A stretch of DNA of 64,000 bases, from NCBI GenBank assembly GCA_008012315.1, contig SSEL01000018.1:1-64000 (forward strand), in the 5' to 3' direction. A program made the position numbers and the translations under genes. The notes under the pieces are model-generated. The model was not told where the DNA came from. It ran no database searches and worked only from the letters and a program-made list of their open reading frames with translations. The stretch is from Rhodospirillaceae bacterium. GTDB taxonomy: Bacteria > Pseudomonadota > Alphaproteobacteria > Dongiales > Dongiaceae. Position 1 is the stretch's first letter. Every line of letters begins with the position of its first letter. Of this stretch, positions 8,798-17,975 are shown piece after piece.

Positions 8798-10438
8798 ATG
8801 CCAGTGTCGACGATATCGCGCTTGGAGTCGCGTGCCGAAGGATTTGCTCCTGTCTTGCGTTTCCTGACCCCCTTTCTAATCCTTCCCAGCTTCATCGTCC
8901 TGATCGGTTGCGCCAGCTCCGGCGACAGGCCGGCATCGGAAGCCGATGCCCATCTGACCAAGGAAATGTTCGAACGCGGCTTCGAGGATGTGGAGGCGTT
9001 CTACATCACCCGGCCGGATCTCTCGCAACTGGCCATGGCCGGCATGCAGCAACTGACCAGCCTGGACCCTGATATCGCCGCGGTCCAGATCGACAATCAG
9101 GTCAATCTGTCGGTCAATCAGCAGATCGTCGACAGCTTTCCCGTGCAGTCGGATTTCAAGGCCGATGACTGGGGCAAGCTGACCGCCAAGTTGACGGATG
9201 AGGCAATCGTCGAATCCCCGAAACTGGGCCAGACTCCGGTCGAGAAAATTTACGAAGCCATGTTCACCGGCGTGGTGAGCAAGCTCGATCCCTTCTCGCG
9301 TTACGCCAGCGCCGATGCCGCGCGGGAAAACCGGGCGGTGCGGGACGGCTTCGGTGGTATCGGCGTGCGCATCTCGGTCGAAGACGGTGTCGTCCGGGTG
9401 ATCTCGGTCATGCACTATACCCCCGCCGAGCGGATGGGCCTGAAGCGCGACGACGTCATCGTGAAGATCGATGGTCATTCGACCGAAGGCCTGTCGCAAA
9501 GCGATGTGGTCGATCGCCTGCGCGGCCCGGTCGACAGCAAGGTCTCCCTGGGCGTTAAGCGCGCCGATGTCGCCGAGCCGATTTCCGTCACCCTGGTCAG
9601 GTCCCACGTCGTCCCCGAAACGGTTTCCTATCGGCGCGACGGCGATATCGCCTATCTCAGGATCTACAGCTTCAATTCGGAAACCTCGGACAGCCTGAAG
9701 CGCTCGATCTATGACGCCAAGACCGAGATCGGTTCGCGCCTGGCGGGCTATGTGCTGGATCTGCGCGACAATCCCGGTGGATTGCTCAATCAATCGGTGG
9801 CGACCGCCAATCTGTTCCTGGAAGATGGCCGTATCGTTTCCACCCATGGCCGTCATCCCGACAGCCATCAGTATTTCGAGGCGACCGGCGGCGATATCGC
9901 CGATGGCCGCCCCATCGTGGTGCTGATCGACGGCAATTCGGCCTCGGCCGCGGAAATCGTCGCAGCGGCCCTGCAGGATAATCGCCGGGCCGTTGTCATC
10001 GGCACCAATTCTTATGGCAAGGGAACGGTGCAGACCGTGCTCGCCATGCCCAATAAGGGCGAGATCGTTCTCACCTGGGCGCGGTTCCATGCCCCTTCCG
10101 GCTACACCCTGCATCATCTCGGTGTCCTGCCATCGATCTGCACCAGCGGCCGAAGCGATTCGGATGCCTTGGTGCAGGATCTGCTCCTGGGCCGGTTGAC
10201 GCCGGTACCGACGGCACAACGCAACGCCGTTAATCCTGAAGATACCGCCGCCCTCGACGCCTTGCGCAAGACCTGCCCGGCACGCACCAATGATTCGCCG
10301 GTCGATATGGAGGTCGCGGAACGCCTGCTGCGTCAGCCGACCCTCTTTGCCAGCGCCATGCGCCTTGCGGAACCACCCTCGACGGCGGCCAATGACGATC
10401 AGGCCGATGAAGATGATCTTTCGGCCCTGGTCAATTAG
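8798..10438 (+). CDS. S41-family carboxy-terminal processing protease, predicted lipoprotein
   Basis: An Arg-containing n-region and a hydrophobic segment end in a lipobox (LIGC, Cys38), so the protein should be lipidated in the periplasm. A PDZ domain follows (GGIGVRIS to GVKR, about residues 185-265), then the S41 protease domain with the catalytic serine in GNSASAAEI (near 381-383) and the lysine K408 in SYGKGTVQ. CtpA-type proteases trim or degrade periplasmic substrates and often control murein hydrolases. TTG 8792, ATG 8798 and TTG 8855 are possible starts; the last gives a compact leader beginning MRFLTPFLIL. No strong ribosome site decides between them. Confidence 0.88.
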   Translation: MPVSTISRLESRAEGFAPVLRFLTPFLILPSFIVLIGCASSGDRPASEADAHLTKEMFERGFEDVEAFYITRPDLSQLAMAGMQQLTSLDPDIAAVQIDNQVNLSVNQQIVDSFPVQSDFKADDWGKLTAKLTDEAIVESPKLGQTPVEKIYEAMFTGVVSKLDPFSRYASADAARENRAVRDGFGGIGVRISVEDGVVRVISVMHYTPAERMGLKRDDVIVKIDGHSTEGLSQSDVVDRLRGPVDSKVSLGVKRADVAEPISVTLVRSHVVPETVSYRRDGDIAYLRIYSFNSETSDSLKRSIYDAKTEIGSRLAGYVLDLRDNPGGLLNQSVATANLFLEDGRIVSTHGRHPDSHQYFEATGGDIADGRPIVVLIDGNSASAAEIVAAALQDNRRAVVIGTNSYGKGTVQTVLAMPNKGEIVLTWARFHAPSGYTLHHLGVLPSICTSGRSDSDALVQDLLLGRLTPVPTAQRNAVNPEDTAALDALRKTCPARTNDSPVDMEVAERLLRQPTLFASAMRLAEPPSTAANDDQADEDDLSALVN

Positions 10439-10458
10439 GCCCCGGATCGACTAGGCCG

Positions 10459-11244
10459 ATGCCCGATACTGCCGACACCAAGTCACGTCCTTCCGCTGCG
10501 AAGCGCCAACCGGCGGTCAAACCGGTGGATGCCGCCGGCCTCGTCCTGATCCGCCAGGGCCGTAACGGGCCGCCGGAGGTTCTGCTCGGCCGCCGCCATA
10601 TGCGATCCGGCTTCCTGCCGGACATCTATGTCGTGCCGGGCGGCCGTGTCGACGGCGAGGATAATCTGCCCTCCGGCTTTCCCGAGGCGCCGCATCCGGC
10701 CGTCGCCGCCATGCTCGATTCCGGCGGCTGCAAGCGCCCTGTCGCCGCCTTCCTTCGGGCGGCACTTCGGGAAACCCACGAGGAAACCGGCCTTCTGGTC
10801 GGCCGCGATGCCGCGATAGCAGCGGCGCATCAACGGATTGCCGATCTGCCGATCTGGCAGGCCTATGCCGCCGCCGATCTGGTGCCGGATCTCGGCAGCC
10901 TGGATTTCCTGCTGCGCGCCATCACGCCCGTGACCTCGCCCCGGCGCTACAACACCCGCTTCTTCCTGGCCGATGGCGAACAGGCCGCCGGCACGCTGAC
11001 GGGCAATGGGGAATTGGAGGATCTGGGCTGGCGCCGACAGAGCGATTTGGCCGACCTGAACATCGTCGATGTCACCCATGCCGTGCTGGCGGAATCCTTC
11101 CGGCGCTGGGAGAATCGCATCGCAATCGGCATCACAAGGCCTAAATTGCTGAATTACAAGAATAATATCATGACGCTCCGCCGCCATCGCGATCGCGGCG
11201 ACCGAATTTCGACAGCAAGGCCGGGCTTGACATCGGGCGGTTAA
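10459..11244 (+). CDS. NUDIX hydrolase, NUDT19/CoA-diphosphatase-like
   Basis: The protein (261 aa) has an N-terminal VVPGGRVD segment and a NUDIX helix ending RETHEETGLL. The first glutamate of the classical box (G-x5-E-x7-RE-x-x-EE) is replaced by alanine, while the metal-binding REThEE part is intact. This pattern recalls the NUDT7/NUDT19 branch, which acts on CoA derivatives, but the substrate is an inference. The gene follows the S41 protease by about 20 bp and precedes rpmG. Confidence 0.82.
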   Translation: MPDTADTKSRPSAAKRQPAVKPVDAAGLVLIRQGRNGPPEVLLGRRHMRSGFLPDIYVVPGGRVDGEDNLPSGFPEAPHPAVAAMLDSGGCKRPVAAFLRAALRETHEETGLLVGRDAAIAAAHQRIADLPIWQAYAAADLVPDLGSLDFLLRAITPVTSPRRYNTRFFLADGEQAAGTLTGNGELEDLGWRRQSDLADLNIVDVTHAVLAESFRRWENRIAIGITRPKLLNYKNNIMTLRRHRDRGDRISTARPGLTSGG

Positions 11245-11303
11245 CCGCTATTTTGCGCCATCTTTTACGGCAATCGTCTTACGCTAGGTTTTGAGGGGCT
11301 GTT

Positions 11304-11471
11304 ATGGCCAAGGCTAATACCATTCAGATCAAGTTGGTCAGCACCGCTGATACCGGCTACTACTACGTCACCAAGAAGAATCCGCGCACCTCGACGGAAA
11401 AGTTGGAATTCAACAAATACGATCCCGTCGTGCGCAAGCATGTTCCGTTCAAGGAAGCGAAGATCAAGTAA
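11304..11471 (+). CDS. rpmG: 50S ribosomal protein L33
   Basis: A 55-residue basic protein beginning [18 protein letters not shown] and ending [10 protein letters not shown], the bacterial L33 pattern. It lacks the CxxC pairs of the zinc-binding C+ paralogue, so it is the zinc-independent form. GAGGGG lies about eight bases before the ATG. A strong stem-loop follows. The rnr to rpmG order is common in alphaproteobacteria. Confidence 0.97.
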   Translation: MAKANTIQIKLVSTADTGYYYVTKKNPRTSTEKLEFNKYDPVVRKHVPFKEAKIK

Positions 11472-11506
11472 TCTGATGCTCCTGAAACGGTCTGGTCTTC
11501 AGACGA

Positions 11507-11545
11507 AACGAGGCGCCCGGTTACCCGCGGCGCCTCGTTCGTTTT
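11507..11545. terminator. Rho-independent terminator between rpmG and pleD, possibly bidirectional
   Basis: Perfect 11-bp inverted repeat AACGAGGCGCC / GGCGCCTCGTT (11507-11517 and 11529-11539) with an 11-base loop, followed by CGTTTTAG on the plus strand. On the minus strand the stem is followed by TCGTCT. It lies between the ends of two convergent genes and could serve both. Confidence 0.8.
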
Positions 11546-11560
11546 AGCGATTGGCCGATT

Positions 11561-12949
11561 CTATGACAGTGCGGAAAGGGGATCGATGACCGCCTGGTTG
11601 CGGCCGCCCTGCTTCGCACGGTACAACGCCGCATCGGCCAGCTTGATCAACTCATCGCCTGGTATTTCCATGGCGGTCGCCGCCACCCCCACGCTGACCG
11701 TGACATTGAGGCCGCCTTCCGGACCGTCCGCCAGCATCATGGGCGTCTCAGCGATGCGCTTGCACAGACGCTCGCCGGCGCGCAGGGCCGCCTGGCCATC
11801 CGTGTCGGGCATCAGGATCACGAATTCCTCGCCGCCGAAACGCGCCACCATATCGATGTTACGGACCGAAGCGGCGGCCCGCTGGGCGAACTGCTTCAGC
11901 ACCTCGTCGCCGGCGGCATGGCCATAGGTATCGTTGACCCGCTTGAAGAAATCGAGATCGCAGACCAGAACCGCCAACGGCTTGCCGGTCTGCACCACGC
12001 GCCGCATCAGGCCCTCGAGATGCCGGGTGGCATAGCGCCGGTTATAGAGGCCGGTCAGGCCGTCGGTCAGCGCCATGGAAAGGCTGCGTTCGTAATTGTT
12101 CCGCAGGCGGTCCTGGAAGCGCCGGCGACGCACCTGGATGCGCACGCGTGCCAGCAGCTCATTGGGATCGATCGGCTTCATCAGATAATCGCTGACGCCG
12201 ATATCGAGCCCCTTCACCAGGCGCGGCATATCGTATTCGTCGACCATCAGCAGGATCGGCACCTGGCGGGTTTCCTCCTGCGACCGCAGATGCGAGCAGA
12301 ATCGCAACCCGTCTTCGCCGCCGACCTGAATATCGCTGACGATGAGATCAAATTTCTCCGTATTGGCCAGCTCGGTTGCCTTTTGCACGTTATCGGCAAA
12401 GACCACCTTATCGTGATCGGCATCGAGGATGCCCTGGATGCGCTGTGCGGTCGGCGCGAAGCTTTCCACCAGCAGGACCTGGGCATGGCGGTCGTCATCG
12501 ACATTGGGCTCGGAGCCGTCGCCGAGAATATCGAACTGGCCGGAAGTCTGCTCACGCATCCGCCATTCATCCATCATCATCTTGAGACGGACCAGCGAGC
12601 GGACACGGGCGAACAGCGCCAGATCATTGACGGGCTTGGTGAGAAAGTCGTCGGCGCCGGCTTCCAACCCGCGCACCCGGTCCGACTGGTCGCTGAGCGC
12701 GGTCACCATGACCACCGGCAGGAAGCGGGTGGCGACATTGGCACGGATACGGCGGCAAACCTCAAAGCCGTCCATCTCCGGCATCATCACATCGAGAAGG
12801 ACGATGTCCGGGGCCTGATTGTCGACGATATCCAGGGCTTGTTGACCGCTGCTCGCGGTGATGACTTCGAAGTATTCGGCGGCGAGTTTAGCTTCGAGCA
12901 GACGAACATTCGCAGGTATGTCGTCTACCACCAGGATACGAGCGGACAT
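11561..12949 (-). CDS. pleD: PleD-type response regulator, diguanylate cyclase
   Basis: 462 aa arranged REC-REC-GGDEF. The first receiver carries phosphoacceptor D53 (VLLDVMMPE) and K105; the second receiver keeps DIQVGGEDG but looks more divergent, as in Caulobacter PleD where it serves as a dimerisation adaptor. The cyclase domain has an intact GGEEF (372-376) and the inhibitory I-site RNID (363-366) five residues upstream. It should make c-di-GMP from GTP when phosphorylated, with product inhibition. It starts about 10 bp after divK ends, so the two form an operon. Confidence 0.96.
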   Translation of the reverse strand: MSARILVVDDIPANVRLLEAKLAAEYFEVITASSGQQALDIVDNQAPDIVLLDVMMPEMDGFEVCRRIRANVATRFLPVVMVTALSDQSDRVRGLEAGADDFLTKPVNDLALFARVRSLVRLKMMMDEWRMREQTSGQFDILGDGSEPNVDDDRHAQVLLVESFAPTAQRIQGILDADHDKVVFADNVQKATELANTEKFDLIVSDIQVGGEDGLRFCSHLRSQEETRQVPILLMVDEYDMPRLVKGLDIGVSDYLMKPIDPNELLARVRIQVRRRRFQDRLRNNYERSLSMALTDGLTGLYNRRYATRHLEGLMRRVVQTGKPLAVLVCDLDFFKRVNDTYGHAAGDEVLKQFAQRAAASVRNIDMVARFGGEEFVILMPDTDGQAALRAGERLCKRIAETPMMLADGPEGGLNVTVSVGVAATAMEIPGDELIKLADAALYRAKQGGRNQAVIDPLSALS

Positions 12950-12958
12950 CGGCTGAAA

Positions 12959-13372
12959 TCACTGTAGGAAACGGTCGACCGTTTCGAGGAACTGCACGAC
13001 CGAAATCGGCTTGGCAATATAGGCTTCGCATCCGCCTTCGCGGATCTTTTCCTCGTCGCCCTTCATTGCAAAGGCCGTGACGGCAATGATCGGAATCGCC
13101 TTCAGATTGTCGTCTTCCTTGATCCATTTGGTGACCTCCAGGCCGGAAACCTCCGGCAGCTGGATATCCATCAGGATCAAATCCGGCTTATGCTGGCGCG
13201 CCAGCTTCAGCGCTTCCATGCCATCCTTGGTCTGCAGGATGTTATAGCCATGCGCCTGGATCAGGTCGTGGAACAACTTCATATTCAGCTCGTTGTCCTC
13301 GACGATTAAAATTGTCTTCTCTGCCGCCCGGCGACGTTTTTCCTCCGGCGACAGTTGTTCTCGTTCCGACAT
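12959..13372 (-). CDS. divK: DivK-type single-domain response regulator
   Basis: A stand-alone receiver domain of 137 aa with the acidic pair in [10 protein letters not shown], phosphoacceptor D69 (LILMDIQLP) and the AVTAFAM and AKPI segments. DivK relays phosphate between cell-cycle histidine kinases (DivJ/PleC type) and the CtrA pathway. I chose the ATG at 13372 because GGAGG lies eight bases upstream; an upstream TTG at 13411 would add 13 residues. About 20 extra charged residues precede the receiver compared with Caulobacter DivK. It is the first gene of the divK-pleD operon. Confidence 0.94.
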   Translation of the reverse strand: MSEREQLSPEEKRRRAAEKTILIVEDNELNMKLFHDLIQAHGYNILQTKDGMEALKLARQHKPDLILMDIQLPEVSGLEVTKWIKEDDNLKAIPIIAVTAFAMKGDEEKIREGGCEAYIAKPISVVQFLETVDRFLQ

Positions 13373-13541
13373 TTCCGGCGCCTCCAACCGTTTTACGCAG
13401 CAATTCCCCAAAGGATGCCAAGAAATTTGCCGACATACGATTTAATATCTTATGAAAAGCAGAGTTTGGTTATCAATTGGTTAAACAGGATTCGGTAAAA
13501 CTAGTACAGCCGGTTATCTGCATGAAGCGGCGGATGGAGGA

Positions 13542-14492
13542 ATGATGCGGGTCAGAATTGGTATCGACCTGGGCGGAACCAAGATCGAGGGGGTCGCATT
13601 GGACAGCCAGGGACAGATCCTGGCCAAATTGCGCCAACCGACGCCGCGCGAGAACTATGCCGGGACCGTGGAGGCCATCGCCGCCGTGGTGCGCGGGGTT
13701 GAAGCCGAGCTGCCGGCGACGGTCCGCGGCCAGCTGCGGGACGCACCCACCGTCGGAATCGGTATCCCGGGCAGCCCGTCGCCGCGTACCGGCCTGATCC
13801 GTAACGGGAATTCGACCTGGCTGAACGGTCAACCTCTGCAGCGCGATGTGGAAAAAGCCCTCGGCCGGCCGGTTCGCCTGGCCAATGATGCCAATTGCCT
13901 GGCCGCCTCCGAGGCAACCGACGGCGCCGGGCGCGGGGCCAAGGTGGTCTTTGCCGTCATTCTCGGCACCGGGGTCGGTGGCGGCATCGCCATCGATAAG
14001 CATTTGCTGGAAGGCCATAACGCCATCGGCGGCGAATGGGGTCATATGCCCCTGCCCTGGATCAATGAGGCCGAATTCCCGGGGCGACGCTGCTGGTGCG
14101 GCCGCTATGGCTGTATCGAAACCTGGCTCGCCGGCCCTTCCCTGTCGGCGGACCATGCCAAGGTGACCGGACAGCAGATGAAGGCGCCGGAGATCACCGC
14201 TGCGGCGGATGCCGGCGAGAGCGCGGCGGTGGCGACCATGGAACGCTACGAGGATCGGCTAGCGCGCGCCTTTGCCTCGATCATGAACGTGCTCGACCCC
14301 GATATCTTCGTGCTGGGCGGCGGCATGTCGAACTGCCAACGCCTCTATACGACGGTGCCGAAACTGCTGCCTCGTTACGCTTTCAGCGATTTCGTCGATA
14401 CGCCGATCGTGCAGGCGGCGCATGGCGATTCCAGCGGCGTCCGGGGCGCTGCCTGGCTGTGGCCATTGACGGCAGAGGAAGCGGCGATGTGA
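13542..14492 (+). CDS. ROK-family sugar kinase
   Basis: Contains the ATP-binding IDLGGTKIEG motif at the N-terminus, the catalytic LANDANCLA segment, GTGVGGG, and the ROK zinc motif CWCGRYGCIE. At 316 aa, with no DNA-binding domain, it is a kinase rather than a ROK repressor. Fructokinase, glucokinase and N-acetylglucosamine kinase members are not separable by eye; the CWCGRYGCIETWLAGP stretch is most like fructokinase (Mak)-type proteins. GGAGGA precedes two consecutive ATGs at 13542 and 13545. It lies 14 bp upstream of dinB. Confidence 0.9.
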   Translation: MMRVRIGIDLGGTKIEGVALDSQGQILAKLRQPTPRENYAGTVEAIAAVVRGVEAELPATVRGQLRDAPTVGIGIPGSPSPRTGLIRNGNSTWLNGQPLQRDVEKALGRPVRLANDANCLAASEATDGAGRGAKVVFAVILGTGVGGGIAIDKHLLEGHNAIGGEWGHMPLPWINEAEFPGRRCWCGRYGCIETWLAGPSLSADHAKVTGQQMKAPEITAAADAGESAAVATMERYEDRLARAFASIMNVLDPDIFVLGGGMSNCQRLYTTVPKLLPRYAFSDFVDTPIVQAAHGDSSGVRGAAWLWPLTAEEAAM

Positions 14493-14505
14493 TGACGAGG
14501 CGGCA

Positions 14506-15879
14506 TTGAACGAAGCCTCTGACGGCACGACGACGGCCGGCTTCTGCCGCGATTGCGGCGGCCTGTTACCGGTGATCGCCCAGGAAGACCGCGCCAAACG
14601 CTGCCCCGATTGCCGATCACCCCGCGTTCTTTATCATCCCGAAATACACGACCTGCAGATCGGCCATATCGATTGCGATGCCTTTTACGCCGCGATCGAA
14701 AAGCGCGATGATCCCAGCCTGCGCGACAAGCCGTTGATCATCGGCGGCGGCCATCGCGGCGTCGTCTCCACCTGCTGCTATATTGCGCGGATGTCGGGCG
14801 TGCGCTCTGCCATGCCGATGTTCAAGGCGCGCAAACTGTGCCCCGAAGCCACCGTGATGCCGCCCAATATGGCGAAGTATCGGACCGTCGGCCTGCAGGT
14901 GCGCGAGATGATGCAACACCTGACACCGTTGGTCGAACCGCTGTCGATCGACGAGGCCTTTCTCGATCTCTCAGGCACGACGCAATTGCATCGGCGCAGT
15001 CCCGCGCAATCGCTGGCCGATCTCGCCAAGCGCATCGAACAGGAAATCGGCATCACCGTGTCGATCGGGCTCAGCTACAATAAATTCCTGGCAAAGATCG
15101 CTTCGGATCTCGACAAGCCGCGCGGCTTCTCGGTCATCGGACGCCATGAAGCCCGCGCATTCCTGGCGCAAAAGCCGGTCACCCTGATCTGGGGCATCGG
15201 CAAGGTCGGCGCCGAGCAATTGGCGAAAGACGGTATCACCATGATCGGACAGTTGCAGGAAATGGAGATGCCGGCTTTGGCGAAACGCTATGGGCAAATG
15301 GGCCTGCGGCTCTATTACCTCGCCCGCGGCGAGGATGAACGCAGCGTCGATATTGATGCGCCGACCAAAAGCATTTCCGCCGAAACCACCTTCGACGAGG
15401 ACATCGCCGATTTCGCTGTCCTCACCCATGAGTTATGGCCGCTCTGCGAGAAGGTGTCGGCGCGATTGAAGGCAGCCGGCCTCGCCGGCCAGGTGGTGCA
15501 TCTCAAGCTGAAGACGGCGGGGTTTCGCACCGTCAGCCGGCAGGTCAGCCTTCCCGCCCCGACCTGCCTCGCCGAAACGCTCTATCGCGCGGGGCGGCAA
15601 TTGCTGGAACGCGAAAGCAATGGCACCTGGTATCGACTGATCGGGATCGGAACCGGCAATTTCCATCCCTTGTCGGATGCCGATCCCCTCGATCTTGCCG
15701 ATCCCGAAGCCGACCGGCGGCGGAAACTGGAAGCGGCCATGGATGCGGTCCGGGCCAAGCTCGGCAAAGACAGCATCCTCAAAGGCCGGAGCCTCGCCCG
15801 CGCCAAGCCAACCGGCTCCGGCAACAAGGATCCCGGCAGCAAAGCCCCCGGCAGCAAGGCCCCTGATAGCAAGGACTAA
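14506..15879 (+). CDS. dinB: DNA polymerase IV with N-terminal zinc finger
   Basis: Y-family translesion polymerase, 457 aa. The catalytic acidic residues are in HIDCDAFYAAIE (near 55-66) and in LSIDEAFLDLS (near 150). An N-terminal extension carries two CxxC pairs (C14, C17, C33, C36), a zinc ribbon frequently found on alphaproteobacterial DinB. The tail ends in a short imperfect repeat of GSK-(D/A)P units with no catalytic role that I can see. The start is a TTG at 14506, the first in-frame start after the ROK kinase stop. No LexA box was recognised upstream. Confidence 0.93.
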   Translation: MNEASDGTTTAGFCRDCGGLLPVIAQEDRAKRCPDCRSPRVLYHPEIHDLQIGHIDCDAFYAAIEKRDDPSLRDKPLIIGGGHRGVVSTCCYIARMSGVRSAMPMFKARKLCPEATVMPPNMAKYRTVGLQVREMMQHLTPLVEPLSIDEAFLDLSGTTQLHRRSPAQSLADLAKRIEQEIGITVSIGLSYNKFLAKIASDLDKPRGFSVIGRHEARAFLAQKPVTLIWGIGKVGAEQLAKDGITMIGQLQEMEMPALAKRYGQMGLRLYYLARGEDERSVDIDAPTKSISAETTFDEDIADFAVLTHELWPLCEKVSARLKAAGLAGQVVHLKLKTAGFRTVSRQVSLPAPTCLAETLYRAGRQLLERESNGTWYRLIGIGTGNFHPLSDADPLDLADPEADRRRKLEAAMDAVRAKLGKDSILKGRSLARAKPTGSGNKDPGSKAPGSKAPDSKD

Positions 15880-15884
15880 CCCGA

Positions 15885-16604
15885 ATGAAGCGAAAACGAA
15901 CAGGCGATCAGCAGGAAGCGGAGAAGGCCCTGGTCGGCGCCATGGCTGCCGAGATGGTCGAAACCGACATGGCCATCGGCCTTGGCACCGGCAGCACGGT
16001 CCGGCACTTCGCCCAGGCGCTTGGCCAGCGCATTCGCGCCGGCTTGCGGGTCCGCGTCATCTGTACCTCGCGGCAGAGCGAGATGCTGGCGCAGCAGAAC
16101 GATATCCCGACCACCGATTTCGACCGCGCCCCCTCGCTCGATCTCTGCGTCGACGGCGCCGATGAGGTGTCGCTCGATTTCGACATGATCAAAGGCGGCG
16201 GCGGTGCCCTCCTCTATGAGAAGATCGTCGCGGCGGCCTCGGCCCGGCGGATCTATCTGGCGGATTCGACCAAGCTGGTCGGCAAGCTGGGCCGCTTTCC
16301 GCTGCCGGTGGAAATCTGTCTTTTCGGTCACCAGAACGTGCTGGCGCATCTCGGCAAACTGGCGCGGCACTGCGCGTTGCGCCAGCGCGATGGCGATCCC
16401 GTCATCACCGATGCCGGCCATTACATCGTCGACTGCCAGTTCGATGAAATCGGCCAGCCGGCGGATTTGCATCGCCAGCTCTGCGACATTCCCGGCATCG
16501 TCGAGACCGGCCTGTTCTGCGGCATGATCGATACACTGATCACCATCAGGAACGAGAAGCCGGTCGCGCTGGCCTCGCCGACCGAAGCCTTCTGGGCTTC
16601 CTGA
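15885..16604 (+). CDS. rpiA: Ribose-5-phosphate isomerase A
   Basis: Interconverts ribose-5-phosphate and ribulose-5-phosphate in the pentose phosphate pathway. Family motifs are all present: GLGTGSTV (phosphate loop), DGADEVS, and KGGGGALLYEKI with the catalytic glutamate and lysine. Length 239 aa is slightly above the usual 220-230. It begins five bases after the dinB stop, so it is probably co-transcribed with the ROK kinase and dinB. Confidence 0.96.
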   Translation: MKRKRTGDQQEAEKALVGAMAAEMVETDMAIGLGTGSTVRHFAQALGQRIRAGLRVRVICTSRQSEMLAQQNDIPTTDFDRAPSLDLCVDGADEVSLDFDMIKGGGGALLYEKIVAAASARRIYLADSTKLVGKLGRFPLPVEICLFGHQNVLAHLGKLARHCALRQRDGDPVITDAGHYIVDCQFDEIGQPADLHRQLCDIPGIVETGLFCGMIDTLITIRNEKPVALASPTEAFWAS

Positions 16605-16611
16605 CCGATCC

Positions 16612-17252
16612 TCACGGCCGGCGATAGCGCAATCGCCAGAAGTGCCGGCCGATATCGATCTCCAGGTCACGCGCCAGCGGCGTGAAGAATTCGGCAAGCT
16701 CCGCCTCGCTGTAATAATTCTTCAGCACCAGTTCCGTCCCACCATCGACCAGCGATCGACGCTTATAAGTGTCGGCTTCACCGGCGATGCGGACAAGCTC
16801 GCCACCGAGCCCTGGCACCAGGCAATTATCGGCCAGGCAGACCATTGCACCCGGATGCAAGATGGATGCAGGCCATCGACGAAATCGCGCAACGCCGCGC
16901 GCGGCACATGGGACAGCCAGAAGCAGGCGAGTGCGCCGCTGAATTCCCGCCCCAGCCCATCGAGCCGATAGGCATCCGCGAGGTCGAATGTCACCTTGGC
17001 CGGATCGAAGGGCTTCGTCCGGGCGATCTCCAATGTCTCCGCCACCGCATCGGTTGCCGTTACGTGATCGGCGACGGCGGCCGCCTGCACCGTCCACCAG
17101 CCGGTGCCGGTGGCGATCTCCACCACATCGAGGCCAGCGAGCGAGGCTCTGATCCAGCCTGCCAGCGCTTCCTGTTCCGCCAGCCGCACGGCATCGGGGC
17201 GGTGATAGATCATCTCGTATTCGCGGGCCCGCTGGCGGTAGTAATCCTGCAT
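16612..17252 (-). pseudogene. Class I SAM-dependent methyltransferase, broken by a frameshift
   Basis: The first part reads well from ATG 17252 (strong GGGGAGA site upstream): MQDYYRQRAREYEMIYHRPD, then the SAM-binding VVEIATGTGWWT and the FWLSHVPRAALRDFVDGLH segment. Near 16862 this frame leaves family-like sequence, while the next frame resumes with ILHPGAMVCLADN and continues to a natural end at 16612. Restoring one base would join them into one protein of about 214 aa. It is either a recent pseudogene or a sequencing error; I see no slippery heptamer. It follows the extensin-like gene by 14 bp. Confidence 0.78.
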
Positions 17253-17266
17253 CTTCTCCCCTCGCT

Positions 17267-17962
17267 TCATCGGCATGCCCAGAAACGACCCATATCCATG
17301 TGGAAATGGGTGCGATGCGCCGCATTGAAATCGGGACCGAGCACCGTGTCAAAGAGATCGCAAGCACCGTCATGCACCGTCAGCAGGAAGCGGCCCGCCG
17401 CACCGTGATCGCCCCAGTCGCGCGTGATCTCGATGCGCCCGCCATTGCTCAAGCGAAAGGCGGTGACATCGATCGCATTGGCGGTGGCATGCTCGCTGCG
17501 GCGACCTTGCTGCCGATTATAGAGATTGCGGCAGGCATAGGTGCCGACATGCTCGAGCGCCGTGACCTTCGCCCCGAATTCCCGCTGCGCCGCCGGCTGC
17601 AAAACATGGCGTTCCAGCATGGCCAATGATACCGCCAGCGGGCAGCTCGCGGTGAAACCCGGCATGAAGCGGATATCAGCCCCGGTCACCCGCACCGCAT
17701 TCTGGAAAGCGCAGCCGGGGCCGGTCCGGTGATCGGGCACCGGAGTAAAGACAAGATCGGTTTGTGCCAGCACCGCGCGACAGAGCCGCGGATCCTTACG
17801 CAGCCGGCTGATCTTATAGGCGGTGAGGAAATTCGGTTTGTCGGATAGGCGTAACGGCGCCCAGGGAGTCCAGGCGGCCGGAAAGTCGGGATGAAAGGGC
17901 AGAACAGCGAAGACCGGAACCGCCAGCAGAAGGACGAGCAGAGCCGCCCAACGCCGCTTCAT
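17267..17962 (-). CDS. Extensin-like C-terminal domain protein
   Basis: 231 aa with an N-terminal hydrophobic signal or anchor (WAALLVLLLAVPVFAVLP), then the Extensin-like_C domain. The domain has SEHATANAIDV and RTHFHMDMG, histidine/aspartate motifs recalling D,D-carboxypeptidase-like zinc peptidases, and several conserved cysteines (CRAVL, CAF, CPLA, CRN, CDLF). A periplasmic role in cell-wall metabolism is an inference from the fold. It starts 13 bp after the LysR gene on the same strand. Confidence 0.85.
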   Translation of the reverse strand: MKRRWAALLVLLLAVPVFAVLPFHPDFPAAWTPWAPLRLSDKPNFLTAYKISRLRKDPRLCRAVLAQTDLVFTPVPDHRTGPGCAFQNAVRVTGADIRFMPGFTASCPLAVSLAMLERHVLQPAAQREFGAKVTALEHVGTYACRNLYNRQQGRRSEHATANAIDVTAFRLSNGGRIEITRDWGDHGAAGRFLLTVHDGACDLFDTVLGPDFNAAHRTHFHMDMGRFWACR

Positions 17963-17975
17963 GCGAGCCGTCCCG

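Noticed and set aside
16840..16880. Programmed frameshift in the methyltransferase
   Set aside because: No slippery heptamer, stimulatory stem or family precedent; a simple deletion or sequencing error explains it.
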